Assembly (NCBI GenBank): GCA_043772865.1
Contig: JAYVFU010000038.1
Location: 1-17,818 of the forward strand
Length of the DNA stretch: 17,818 nt
Direction of reading: 5' to 3'
Source: JACMMS01 sp043772865
GTDB taxonomy: Bacteria; Pseudomonadota; Gammaproteobacteria; Burkholderiales; Methylophilaceae
Shown in pieces: positions 7,337 through 14,623 of the stretch. Position 1 is the first letter of the stretch. Each line of letters opens with the position of its first letter. The notes beneath the pieces are model-generated. The model was not told the origin of the DNA and did not search any database. It saw only the letters and a program-made list of their open reading frames with translations. The position numbers and the translations under genes were made by a program.

Positions 7337-8158
7337 ATGACAGAAAAAAATAAGCTAAATACTAGAAAAAATAACAGCAAAGTAGATAATGTGAAAACTG
7401 AAAATACGGCATTACAATTAAATAATAAAGTAGTACTGATTACTGGTGGTGCAAAACGTGTAGGCGCTGCCATCTGCCGCTTACTTCATGCTAATGGTGC
7501 AAATTTGATGATTCACTATCGTAGCTCAGTCACTGAAGCACGCGCGTTGCAAGCTGAGCTCAATTTACAGCGTTCAAACTCTGTAGCCATCATACAAGGC
7601 GATGTACTCAACTTAGCCATTTTACCTAGCCTAGTCACAGAAACCGTTAAGCACTTTGGCAAGCTGGATGTGCTCATTAATAATGCATCCACCTATTACG
7701 CCACAGAAGTGGGCAGCATCAGCGAAAATGATTGGCAAGATTTAACGGGCAGCAACTTAAAAGCGCCGCTATTTTTAAGCCAAGCTGCCGCACCAGAGTT
7801 ACGAAAAACCCATGGTTGCATCATTAATATTACCGATATGCATGTAGAGCGACCTAAAAAAGGCTATACCGTTTATAGCGTGGCGAAAGCAGGCTTGGTC
7901 ACGCTCACAAAATCTCTAGCACATGAATTAGCACCAGAAGTGCGAGTCAATGCTGTTGCCCCAGGGCCAGTGCAATGGCCAGAAGATAATCCGCAATTTG
8001 ATGAGGTCTACCGCAAGCGTGTGATATCACAAACCCTATTAAAGAGAGTAGGCGAGCCGCAAGATGTCGCCAAAGCCGTAAAATTTTTAATAGCTGATGC
8101 CCCATTTATTACAGGACATGTGCTGGCTGTGGATGGTGGCAGAAGTTTGAATTTGTAG
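7337..8158 (+). CDS. Pteridine reductase-like short-chain dehydrogenase
   Basis: This is an NADPH-dependent SDR of 273 residues, probably reducing dihydrobiopterin, dihydrofolate or a related pterin. The cofactor motif is TGGAKRVG at 36-43, followed by HYRSS at 60-64, whose basic residue suits NADPH. NNAS is at 115-118. The catalytic set is D167, Y180 and K184; an aspartate where most SDRs have serine, with spacings of 13 and 4, equals the D181-Y194-K198 arrangement of Leishmania PTR1. APGPVQWPED at 208-217 is also typical of bacterial pteridine reductases. The first 27 residues are polar, rich in Lys and Asn, and precede the usual SDR start, so translation could begin later, for example at GTG 7391. 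No Shine-Dalgarno sequence decides this. Confidence 0.85.
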   Translation: MTEKNKLNTRKNNSKVDNVKTENTALQLNNKVVLITGGAKRVGAAICRLLHANGANLMIHYRSSVTEARALQAELNLQRSNSVAIIQGDVLNLAILPSLVTETVKHFGKLDVLINNASTYYATEVGSISENDWQDLTGSNLKAPLFLSQAAAPELRKTHGCIINITDMHVERPKKGYTVYSVAKAGLVTLTKSLAHELAPEVRVNAVAPGPVQWPEDNPQFDEVYRKRVISQTLLKRVGEPQDVAKAVKFLIADAPFITGHVLAVDGGRSLNL

Positions 8159-8200
8159 TTTCTGTGAATAAACGCACTCAGCTACAACTTAAATTGGCTT

Positions 8201-8206
8201 TATAAT
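8201..8206 (+). promoter_or_regulatory. Perfect TATAAT directly before the ttcA start
   Basis: TATAAT ends one base before the first ATG of ttcA (8207). A -10 box here would place transcription start near 8213, the A of a second in-frame ATG, giving a leaderless mRNA that starts at MIKHLPDN. There is no convincing -35 or extended -10, and AT-rich DNA yields such hexamers by chance, so this remains tentative. Confidence 0.3.
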
Positions 8207-9130
8207 ATGTTTATGATTAAACATTTACCCGATAACCCATCTAGCAACTTCATTCGTTTACGCAATAGCTTGATATCGTCTACAGGCAAAGCGATTGGCG
8301 ATTACAACATGATTGAAGATAACGACACCGTTTTGGTGTGCATGAGCGGTGGTAAAGATAGTCATGCGATGTTAATGATTTTATTGGCTTTGCAAGAACG
8401 TGCGCCAATTAATTTCAAACTTATTGCGATGAATTTAGACCAAAAACAACCAAACTTTCCCGCAGACATTTTGCCTGCTTACTTTGAAAAGCTAGGCGTT
8501 GATTATCGGATTGTCAATGCAGACACTTACTCTATTGTTAAAGAAAAAATCCCTAAAGGTAAAACCACTTGTAGTTTATGTTCAAGGTTACGCCGTGGCA
8601 TTATTTACCGTACCGCAAAAGAGTTGGGCGCTAATAAAATCGCACTCGGTCATCATCGTGACGATATTGTAGAAACACTATTTTTAAACTTGTTTTTTGG
8701 CGCAAAAATGAAAGCGATGCCGCCTAAATTAGCCACAAATGATCAACAAAATATTGTCATCCGTCCACTCGCTTATTGCGCTGAAAAAGATATTGCCAGC
8801 TACGCGCGACAAATGGCTTTTCCCATCATCCCCTGTGATTTATGCGGGTCACAAGATAATTTACAGCGCCAAAAAATCAAGGAGATGTTGCAAGATTGGG
8901 AACGTGAACAGCCAGGCCGCGTTAATAATATTTTCCGTGCAATTACTAATGTAGAACCTTCACACTTGGCTGATACCAATCTTTATGACTTTAAAGGATT
9001 AACTCAAGCTAAAGCGGATGATGAAGATACGATGTTTGACCACGTACCACTCAGTAATATTGCAAATGAAGGTGGCGCTATGAGTTTGAGCAATGTTGAT
9101 GGTGCGAGGATTGAATTTACTCGAAATTAA
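8207..9130 (+). CDS. ttcA: tRNA 2-thiocytidine(32) synthetase TtcA
   Basis: TtcA is an iron-sulphur, ATP-dependent enzyme that thiolates C32 in the anticodon loop of some tRNAs. The 307-residue protein has the PP-loop SGGKDS at 47-52, the paired cysteines C122 and C125 in TTCSLCSRLRRG, GHHRDD at 148-153, and C210/C213 in PCDLCGSQ. Three of these cysteines are expected to hold the cluster. The start could be ATG 8207 or the in-frame ATG 8213; neither has a Shine-Dalgarno sequence. The first 12 residues lie before the conserved core, so both starts give a complete enzyme. The gene follows the SDR by 48 bases on the same strand and may be cotranscribed or have its own promoter at TATAAT 8201-8206. 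Confidence 0.96.
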   Translation: MFMIKHLPDNPSSNFIRLRNSLISSTGKAIGDYNMIEDNDTVLVCMSGGKDSHAMLMILLALQERAPINFKLIAMNLDQKQPNFPADILPAYFEKLGVDYRIVNADTYSIVKEKIPKGKTTCSLCSRLRRGIIYRTAKELGANKIALGHHRDDIVETLFLNLFFGAKMKAMPPKLATNDQQNIVIRPLAYCAEKDIASYARQMAFPIIPCDLCGSQDNLQRQKIKEMLQDWEREQPGRVNNIFRAITNVEPSHLADTNLYDFKGLTQAKADDEDTMFDHVPLSNIANEGGAMSLSNVDGARIEFTRN

Positions 9131-9134
9131 TAAT

Positions 9135-9179
9135 GCAAGCCAAAAGCTTAAAGTGCTTTTGAATATCTAAAAGGCTTGC
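9135..9179 (+). terminator. Nested hairpin after ttcA, possible terminator
   Basis: An outer pair GCAAGCC 9135-9141 with GGCTTGC 9173-9179 encloses an inner hairpin AAAAGC 9142-9147 with GCTTTT 9155-9160. It begins 4 bases after the ttcA stop. The inner stem ends in TTTT but then reads GAATAT, a poor T-run. The two stems abut on the left side, so the whole may fold as a branched structure. It separates ttcA from topA; the remaining stretch to 9305 shows no convincing promoter boxes. Confidence 0.45.
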
Positions 9180-9305
9180 GAACACAGTATTTATATATCG
9201 CCACCATACTTTAAAGTTACTTAACGCTAAAAGCATTGTCTATTGTTTGCTTACCTTGTTATCATCAACATCTATTTACTTTATTTAGCGCCTTTTTAAG
9301 CCTAC

Positions 9306-11963
9306 ATGTCTAAACTCCTAATTGTTGAATCGCCTTCTAAGGCTAAAACACTCAAAAAATATCTTGGTAGTGATTTTGAGGTATTGGCTTCTTACGGTCA
9401 CGTGCGCGACTTAGTGCCAAAATCGGGTGCTGTAGATACCAACGCAGATTTTGCGATGAAGTATGAAATTATCGAACGCAACGCTAAGCATGTAGATGCG
9501 ATTACCAAAGCCGTTAAACTAGCCGATTCAATCTACCTCGCAACCGATCCGGATCGTGAAGGGGAAGCCATTTCATGGCATATTTCAGAAATTTTGGCGG
9601 CTAAAAAACTCACTAAAGGTAAGTTAATTAAGCGTGTAGTGTTTCATGAAATTACCAAAAGTGCAGTAGAACATGCCATTGCAGAACCGCGTGATATTTC
9701 CATGCCCATGGTCAATGCGCAACAAGCACGCCGCGCACTCGATTATTTGGTGGGATTCAACTTATCTCCGCTGTTATGGAAAAAAATTCGCCGTGGCTTA
9801 TCCGCTGGTCGCGTGCAAAGCCCAGCTTTGCGCTTGATTGTTGAGCGTGAGCTTGAAATTGAGGCATTTGTCAGCCAAGAATACTGGAGCATTCATTTAG
9901 ACGCACTCAAACATAGCAACAGTTTTAATGCAAAATTAATCCAGTTAAATGGTGAAAAAATATCACAATTTAGTGTGATTAATCACAATCAGCAAGCCGA
10001 TGTAGTTGGCAAACTATTGCTGGCAAGTGCAGGTAAAACCACAGTTTCACGCGTTGAGAAAAAACAAAAAAGCCGTAGCCCAGCAGCACCTTTTACCACC
10101 TCTACTTTACAACAAGAGGCAGTGCGTAAACTAGGTTTTACCACCAGCCGCGCTATGCGTATTGCACAGCAACTCTATGAAGGCGTTGATGTGGGCGGCG
10201 GCACAGTCGGTTTAATTACTTACATGCGTACCGATTCATTTAGCATGGCTACGGAAGCAATTATGCAAATCCGTGAATATGTAAAAAGTAATTTTCAAGC
10301 AGATTATTTGCCAAAATCGCCGATCATGTATAAAACCAAATCCAAAAGCGCACAAGAAGCACATGAGGCCATTCGGCCAACTGATATTAGCCGCACGCCC
10401 ACTAAAGTGCGCCAATATTTAACTGATGAACAATTTAAACTGTATGAAATGATTTGGAAGCGTGCGCTAGCTTGTCAAATGTCACCAGCTAAATTTGATG
10501 CCGTCAGTGTAGATTTAAGTGTTGGAAGCGATGCAACTCTATTCCGTGCTACTGGCCAAACGCTAGTTTTTCCTGGATTTATAGCTGTTTATATGGAAGG
10601 TAAGGATGACGAAGAGGAAGAAGGCGAAAGCAAACTGCCTCATCTTGAAACAGGTGAAGTGCTCACTGTAGAAAAAATCTATGGTGATCAGCACTTTACT
10701 GAGCCTCCTCCTAGATACGGTGAAGCGAGTTTAGTCAAAATTTTAGAAGAGTATGGCATTGGCCGCCCATCTACTTATGCCAGCATTATCAGTACCTTAC
10801 AAGAACGCGAATATGTATTACTCGATAAAAAACGCTTTACACCAACAGATGTAGGCCGTGTAGTTAATCGGTTTTTAACTGAGCATTTTACGCAATATGT
10901 AGATTACGATTTCACCGCCAACTTAGAAAACGCATTAGATAGCATTGCAGATGGTGATCGTGAATGGATTCCGTTACTTGAAGAGTTTTGGCAAGGCTTC
11001 AATAAACAGATATTAGAAAAAGCCAATATTGACCGTGCAGATATGACGCATGAACTTACTGGTGAAGATTGCCCAAAATGCGGCAAGCCATTAAGTAAGC
11101 GTCTAGGCAAGTTTGGTATGTTTGTTGGCTGTACCGCTTATCCAGAGTGCGATTATATTAGCAACTTAGCGACCAATGGCGATGCACGGGCAGAACCTAC
11201 AAAAATTGGTGTTGATGCTGAAACTCAAAAAGATATCCTGCTTATGAGCGGTCCTTATGGGCCTTATTTGCAGATTGGCATGCCCGTAGAAGGTGAAAAG
11301 AAAAAGCCAAAACGTGTCAGTGTGCCTAAAGAAATTTCAATTGCAGATTTGGACATGGAAAAAGCGGTGATGCTGCTTTCATTACCACGTGATTTGGGTT
11401 TACACCCAGAAACTAACAAAAAAATTGTGGCGAACCTAGGGCGATTTGGACCTTATGTGAATCATGATGGTAAATTTAAATCAATTCCTAAATCTGAAAG
11501 CGTGTTTAGTATAGATTTAAATGGAGCCGTTACTTTGTTGGCGCAAGCCAGTTCTGGTCCCGCTCCGATTAAAGAATTGGGTGAACACCCAACTGAAGGC
11601 GGTAGTATTGCAGTGTATGCAGGGCGCTATGGACCTTATATACAACATGGGAAAGTACGCGCCACAATATCCAAAAGCCAAGAGCCAGAAGATGTGACTT
11701 TAGAAGAAGCGATGGAGTTAATCACTGCAAAAGCAGCCAAAGATGCGCTTTCTCCACCTAAAGCGGGTGGTAGAAAAGTACCAGCTAAGAAAACTCCTGC
11801 TAAAAATGTAGCTGCTAAAAAAGTGACTACAAAAAAGGCCACCACATCGTCAGATGATGCAGTTAAACCTGTTAAAAAGGTAGCTGCTAAAAAACCAGCT
11901 GTTAAAAAATCGGTAACTAAGAAACCTGTAATGAAGAAATCATCAGTAAAAGCCACCATTTAA
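9306..11963 (+). CDS. topA: DNA topoisomerase I (type IA)
   Basis: TopA relaxes negative supercoils through a transient 5'-phosphotyrosine. The 885-residue protein has the Toprim domain (IVESPSKAKT at 6-15 with E8; DPDREGE at 81-87 giving D81, D83 and E85), the active tyrosine Y306 in ITYMRTDS, and the usual core to about residue 575. Next come one four-cysteine zinc finger (C589, C592, C609, C615) and three GPY-type repeats (GPYGPYLQ at 649-656, GRFGPYVNHDGKF at 712-724, GRYGPYIQHGKV at 773-784). The last 65 residues are a lysine/alanine/threonine-rich tail, probably DNA-binding. E. coli TopA instead has several zinc ribbons, so the C-terminus here follows the type with GPY repeats. An acidic run (DDEEEEGE) lies at 434-441. 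No clear Shine-Dalgarno sequence precedes the ATG. Confidence 0.97.
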   Translation: MSKLLIVESPSKAKTLKKYLGSDFEVLASYGHVRDLVPKSGAVDTNADFAMKYEIIERNAKHVDAITKAVKLADSIYLATDPDREGEAISWHISEILAAKKLTKGKLIKRVVFHEITKSAVEHAIAEPRDISMPMVNAQQARRALDYLVGFNLSPLLWKKIRRGLSAGRVQSPALRLIVERELEIEAFVSQEYWSIHLDALKHSNSFNAKLIQLNGEKISQFSVINHNQQADVVGKLLLASAGKTTVSRVEKKQKSRSPAAPFTTSTLQQEAVRKLGFTTSRAMRIAQQLYEGVDVGGGTVGLITYMRTDSFSMATEAIMQIREYVKSNFQADYLPKSPIMYKTKSKSAQEAHEAIRPTDISRTPTKVRQYLTDEQFKLYEMIWKRALACQMSPAKFDAVSVDLSVGSDATLFRATGQTLVFPGFIAVYMEGKDDEEEEGESKLPHLETGEVLTVEKIYGDQHFTEPPPRYGEASLVKILEEYGIGRPSTYASIISTLQEREYVLLDKKRFTPTDVGRVVNRFLTEHFTQYVDYDFTANLENALDSIADGDREWIPLLEEFWQGFNKQILEKANIDRADMTHELTGEDCPKCGKPLSKRLGKFGMFVGCTAYPECDYISNLATNGDARAEPTKIGVDAETQKDILLMSGPYGPYLQIGMPVEGEKKKPKRVSVPKEISIADLDMEKAVMLLSLPRDLGLHPETNKKIVANLGRFGPYVNHDGKFKSIPKSESVFSIDLNGAVTLLAQASSGPAPIKELGEHPTEGGSIAVYAGRYGPYIQHGKVRATISKSQEPEDVTLEEAMELITAKAAKDALSPPKAGGRKVPAKKTPAKNVAAKKVTTKKATTSSDDAVKPVKKVAAKKPAVKKSVTKKPVMKKSSVKATI

Positions 11964-11975
11964 ATAAGCTGATAC

Positions 11976-12023
11976 ATTTAAATAATAAAAAAGCGGCATT
12001 TAGCCTCTTTTTATTATTTAAAT
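11976..12023. terminator. Bidirectional terminator between topA and pbpG
   Basis: Arms 11976-11991 and 12008-12023 form a perfect 16-bp A/T stem. Above it GCGGC 11993-11997 pairs, with one mismatch, with GCCTC 12003-12007 around the loop ATTTA. The stem flanks supply a T-run in either direction, five T at 12008-12012 for topA and six T on the minus strand for pbpG. It sits 12 bases after the topA stop and 26 after the pbpG stop, as expected for convergent genes. Confidence 0.88.
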
Positions 12024-12049
12024 AGATGATGGGTTGTTAAGTATTATGA

Positions 12050-13129
12050 TTAACCACTAACCTTTTTAGTAATCATTAGTTCACCAGTTACCGTCTCTTT
12101 AGGCGTTGGGTTAGCTTCTATCCACCTGCGCACACGATTTGCATCGCCAATTCTTGTCATTTTTCCATTTGAATCCAGCAATACAATAATCATGGGCTGA
12201 CCTCCAATCATGGCTTGCATGACTAAGCAACGCCCGGCTTCGCTGATATAACCTGTTTTTGATAATCCTATCTCCCAATTACCTTCACGTACTAAACCGT
12301 TAGTGTTATGAAAGTTGGTAGGATAATTGCGATTACCAATATAAACATCATAATTTGCAGTTGTAGTTACACGGCGTATATCAATATATTGGTAAGCCGC
12401 TTTAACCATATGCACCAAATCTTCTGCTGTAGATACATTGCCGCTGTCTAAGCCTGTTGGATCAGCAAAATGGCTACTCGTCATACCTAGTTCAAGCGCT
12501 TTTGCGTTCATCATACGCACAAACATTTCTCTACCACCTGGATAATATCTACCCAGTGCAGACGCCGCACGATTTTCTGATGCCATCAGTGCAAGCTGTA
12601 ACATTTCAACGCGTGATAAGCGCGTGCCAACAGGTAATTTTGAACTACTTCCTTTTAGATAATCAACATCATCATCAGTCACCGTTAAAATTTCTGTCAT
12701 TGGCAATCTGGCGTCTAACATCACCATGGCTGTCATTAGTTTGGTAACAGAAGCAATTGGCGTAGGGATATTAGTACCCTTGGCGTAAATGGTTTCACCA
12801 GTATCTTGGTTAACAATCAGCGCTTTAGAAGAAGCTAACTGTAATAAGCCATCATTGGCTAAATGATCAAACGTTTGTGTTTGAGAAAAACTACGGCTCT
12901 CTATAGATGGCTGTTTACGCAAAGACACGCGCATTTTACTGTTACGTGAACTTAATTTTGTACGTTGCTTAGCGCTGATTTTAATACGGCTGCTTTTATT
13001 TACCGCATTTTTGCTGGTGCTTGCAACACGATGATGAGCTTTTGTTTTGGCCGCAAAAACTTCCGTTGGCAAAATGACTAATGTCAACGAGAGGAATAAG
13101 CTGATTATTTTTTGCATTGTAAATTTCAT
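12050..13129 (-). CDS. pbpG: D-alanyl-D-alanine endopeptidase (PBP7-like, peptidase S11)
   Basis: This periplasmic serine peptidase cleaves peptidoglycan cross-links. The 359-residue protein has a signal peptide (about 1-26, ending EVFA), then a very basic Ser/Lys/Arg-rich segment at 28-75, then the S11 catalytic domain. The active-site motifs are S127-V-T-K130, S184-E-N186 and K291-T-G293. After the KTG motif there is no large extra domain, which fits PbpG rather than DacA/DacC-type carboxypeptidases. It is about 50 residues longer than E. coli PbpG because of the basic linker. The start at 13129-13127 has AGG 9 bases upstream; an ATG four codons later would also keep the signal peptide. A good promoter lies just upstream and the bidirectional terminator downstream, so it is probably monocistronic. 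Confidence 0.9.
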   Translation of the reverse strand: MKFTMQKIISLFLSLTLVILPTEVFAAKTKAHHRVASTSKNAVNKSSRIKISAKQRTKLSSRNSKMRVSLRKQPSIESRSFSQTQTFDHLANDGLLQLASSKALIVNQDTGETIYAKGTNIPTPIASVTKLMTAMVMLDARLPMTEILTVTDDDVDYLKGSSSKLPVGTRLSRVEMLQLALMASENRAASALGRYYPGGREMFVRMMNAKALELGMTSSHFADPTGLDSGNVSTAEDLVHMVKAAYQYIDIRRVTTTANYDVYIGNRNYPTNFHNTNGLVREGNWEIGLSKTGYISEAGRCLVMQAMIGGQPMIIVLLDSNGKMTRIGDANRVRRWIEANPTPKETVTGELMITKKVSG

Positions 13130-13159
13130 AGTTTATTACCTTTGTTACTTTGATCTGAT

Positions 13160-13189
13160 AGTATATAAAAAATCACGCTTTGTCATCAA
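13160..13189 (-). promoter_or_regulatory. Likely sigma-70 promoter of pbpG
   Basis: On the minus strand TTGATG (13189-13184) is followed after 18 bases by TATACT (13165-13160), four and five of six matches to consensus. Transcription would start near 13153, giving a leader of about 24 bases that contains the AAGG before the start codon. Confidence 0.5.
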
Positions 13190-13241
13190 CTTAGCGAAGT
13201 TTTGTAAAAAAATTATTAAGATTAATTACTCACTTGTTTGA

Positions 13242-13262
13242 TAAGATTTACGACAAATCTTA
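13242..13262. promoter_or_regulatory. Perfect 8-bp dyad, operator-like
   Basis: TAAGATTT 13242-13249 and AAATCTTA 13255-13262 are exact inverted repeats around ACGAC. The site lies in the 231-base divergent gap between pbpG and the gcvH-like gene, about 55 bases beyond the pbpG -35 and 100 bases before the gcvH-like start. It is not followed by a T-run and no gene ends here, so an operator is more likely than a terminator. The regulator is unknown. The rest of the gap shows no clear promoter for the gcvH-like gene. Confidence 0.45.
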
Positions 13263-13360
13263 GTCAAAATTAAATGCTTATATTTGATACAAACGCTTTA
13301 TGTATGTCGTCGTGAACAATTATGAGAGAATAAGTCTTTAATTGTTAAAATTAAGCGTAT

Positions 13361-13759
13361 ATGAAAGCACCAAATACCTGCCAATTCACTAAAGAGCACT
13401 TATGGGTTCAACTTACCAATAGCGATACGAAAGATAAAACAACATGGCTAGTTGGAATCACTGATTATGCTCAAGACTTACTGAATGATATCGTTTTTAT
13501 TGAACCACCCAAGCTTGGTAGCACAATTACCACAGGACAGTCTTGCGGCATCGTAGAATCTGTAAAAACTGGTGCAGACTTATTCGCACCTTTATCAGGT
13601 GAAGTTGTTGAAATCAACACAGCTGTGATTGATGCACCAGAGAGCATTCACGATAAGCCTTATTCAGCATGGATATTTAAAATGGAAACTAGCGTTAATA
13701 TCCCCACATCACATTTAATGAATGCTGAGGCTTACGATACATTGTTGAAAGTTGCTTGA
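13361..13759 (+). CDS. Glycine cleavage H-like lipoyl protein
   Basis: This small lipoyl-domain protein of 132 residues resembles GcvH, which shuttles the aminomethyl group of glycine between the P, T and L proteins. Family motifs are FTKEHLWV at 9-16, VGITDYAQDLLNDIVFIEPP at 31-50, the lipoylation site ESVKTGADLFAPLSGEV at 66-82 with K69 as the modified lysine, and PYSAWIFKM at 100-108. An S-D-T-K-D-K-T-T insertion sits at 21-28 in the first hairpin. No gcvT or gcvP is adjacent, so the role is uncertain: it may serve an unlinked glycine cleavage system, or be one of the GcvH-like proteins that act as lipoate carriers in other pathways. No Shine-Dalgarno sequence precedes the ATG. It converges on the following operon with only 19 bases between stops. 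Confidence 0.85.
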   Translation: MKAPNTCQFTKEHLWVQLTNSDTKDKTTWLVGITDYAQDLLNDIVFIEPPKLGSTITTGQSCGIVESVKTGADLFAPLSGEVVEINTAVIDAPESIHDKPYSAWIFKMETSVNIPTSHLMNAEAYDTLLKVA

Positions 13760-13778
13760 TTTAGCAGTTTTAAATGCA

Positions 13779-14141
13779 TTAAATAGTTTGCAACCGTTCA
13801 CTTAACGTCTTGATTAAATCTACTTCAAGCTGCTCAACTAACATAGCCTCTAGCTCTACTGTATGTTTTAAAACAGCTTTTTTAATCTCTAGCTTAATGT
13901 AAGGCTGCATTTCTTTAATGACAGCGTCTATTTCAATCTGACGATTTTCTCGTTGTTTTAATTGTGTAATATCCCCAGTATAAACATCCATTAAAAGTGG
14001 TATATCTTCATCTGCATCAATATCTTCAATAGCATTTTCGCTAGGCACATCATCTGAATAAATTGCTTCGGGAGCGGTTTGCATCAGTAAATTGATACGT
14101 TCTAAAACTAATGCCAGATTATCGTTATCTTTTACCGTCAA
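13779..14141 (-). CDS. Small hypothetical protein downstream of holC
   Basis: I do not recognise a defined function for this 120-residue protein. It has an acidic middle (AIEDIDADEDIPLL at 37-50) and a C-terminal half, about 60-120, that looks like one or two long amphipathic helices (EIKKAVLKHTVELEAMLVEQLEVDL), so it may self-associate or bind a partner. The D-I-P-L-L-x-D-V stretch recalls the small DUF2486-type proteins found next to holC in other betaproteobacteria; this is from memory and unconfirmed. The start is TTG, supported by GAAGAGG 8 bases upstream; no ATG or GTG upstream in frame fits. It begins 26 bases after the holC stop and is probably the last gene of pepA-holC. Confidence 0.7.
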   Translation of the reverse strand: MTVKDNDNLALVLERINLLMQTAPEAIYSDDVPSENAIEDIDADEDIPLLMDVYTGDITQLKQRENRQIEIDAVIKEMQPYIKLEIKKAVLKHTVELEAMLVEQLEVDLIKTLSERLQTI

Positions 14142-14149
14142 AGTGGTTG

Positions 14150-14156
14150 CCTCTTC
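14150..14156 (-). promoter_or_regulatory. Ribosome binding site fixing a TTG start
   Basis: GAAGAGG on the minus strand ends 8 bases before TTG 14141-14139. It is the best translation signal in the holC downstream gap and supports the rare start codon of the small hypothetical gene. Confidence 0.6.
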
Positions 14157-14167
14157 ATTTTTCGCGA

Positions 14168-14611
14168 CTATTGTGTTGCAGTGTCATCAACCGTTTTAAT
14201 TTCATAACCACGATCTCGATAAAACTTAAAGCGCAGCCTAGCAGCCGCTCTATCGGCTTCATCTGTACCAACCAATTCTATTAGCTGACGAAATCTACTA
14301 AAAAAAACAGGATGGTCATTGTTTAAATTAATCAACACATCATCTTGATTAAAGTGAAGATCTTGCAAACTGCTGATGATAATAGGTGTTACTTTTAGCG
14401 CCAGTTCATCTGTTACGCTAGTACTAACCAAGCAGTTTGGTAAAAAACTGCTTGGTGCATCACACCATAATCCCTGACTCAAACTCATGGCTTGTGTCTC
14501 GTCAGCGGCGCAGACCATGACTTTACGCCGCTTAAAGAGTGCTTTCTGTGTGAGTTCCCTGGTTTTTTGTAGCTTATCACTTACATTAAAATAAAAGTCC
14601 ACGCGCGTCAT
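14168..14611 (-). CDS. holC: DNA polymerase III subunit chi
   Basis: HolC links the clamp loader to single-stranded DNA-binding protein at the replication fork. The 147-residue protein matches the family in length and layout: VDFYFNVSDKL at 4-14, a CAADETQA segment at 34-41, LWCDAPSSFLPN at 48-59, DVLINLNNDHP at 91-101, and the closing FSRFRQLIELV then RFKFYRDRGYEI at 104-138. It starts 12 bases after the pepA stop on the same strand, the common pepA-holC order of proteobacteria, so it is translated from the pepA message. No strong Shine-Dalgarno sequence is visible before the ATG, so translational coupling to pepA is likely. Confidence 0.93.
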   Translation of the reverse strand: MTRVDFYFNVSDKLQKTRELTQKALFKRRKVMVCAADETQAMSLSQGLWCDAPSSFLPNCLVSTSVTDELALKVTPIIISSLQDLHFNQDDVLINLNNDHPVFFSRFRQLIELVGTDEADRAAARLRFKFYRDRGYEIKTVDDTATQ

Positions 14612-14623
14612 AGTTTAATTAGG

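Noticed and set aside
9131..9305. Possible small RNA or riboswitch between ttcA and topA
   Set aside because: The only structure is the nested hairpin at the ttcA end. No known aptamer motif, promoter pair or second terminator was found.
11636..11959. 107-residue minus-strand open frame opposite the end of topA
   Set aside because: It is the antisense of the Lys/Ala-rich TopA tail. Codons such as AAA and GCT read backward as TTT and AGC, giving a Phe/Ala/Thr-rich pseudo-protein. It has no ribosome binding site and topA is certain.
11976..12023. Long inverted repeat considered as mobile-element ends (MITE)
   Set aside because: The 16-bp A/T arms with a small GC-rich top and loop lie exactly between two convergent stops, which a bidirectional terminator explains; no target-site duplication was seen.
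13766..13783. AT-rich inverted repeat TTTAA-ATGCA-TTAAA between the gcvH-like gene and the following operon
   Set aside because: A five-pair all-A/T stem is too weak to call a terminator.
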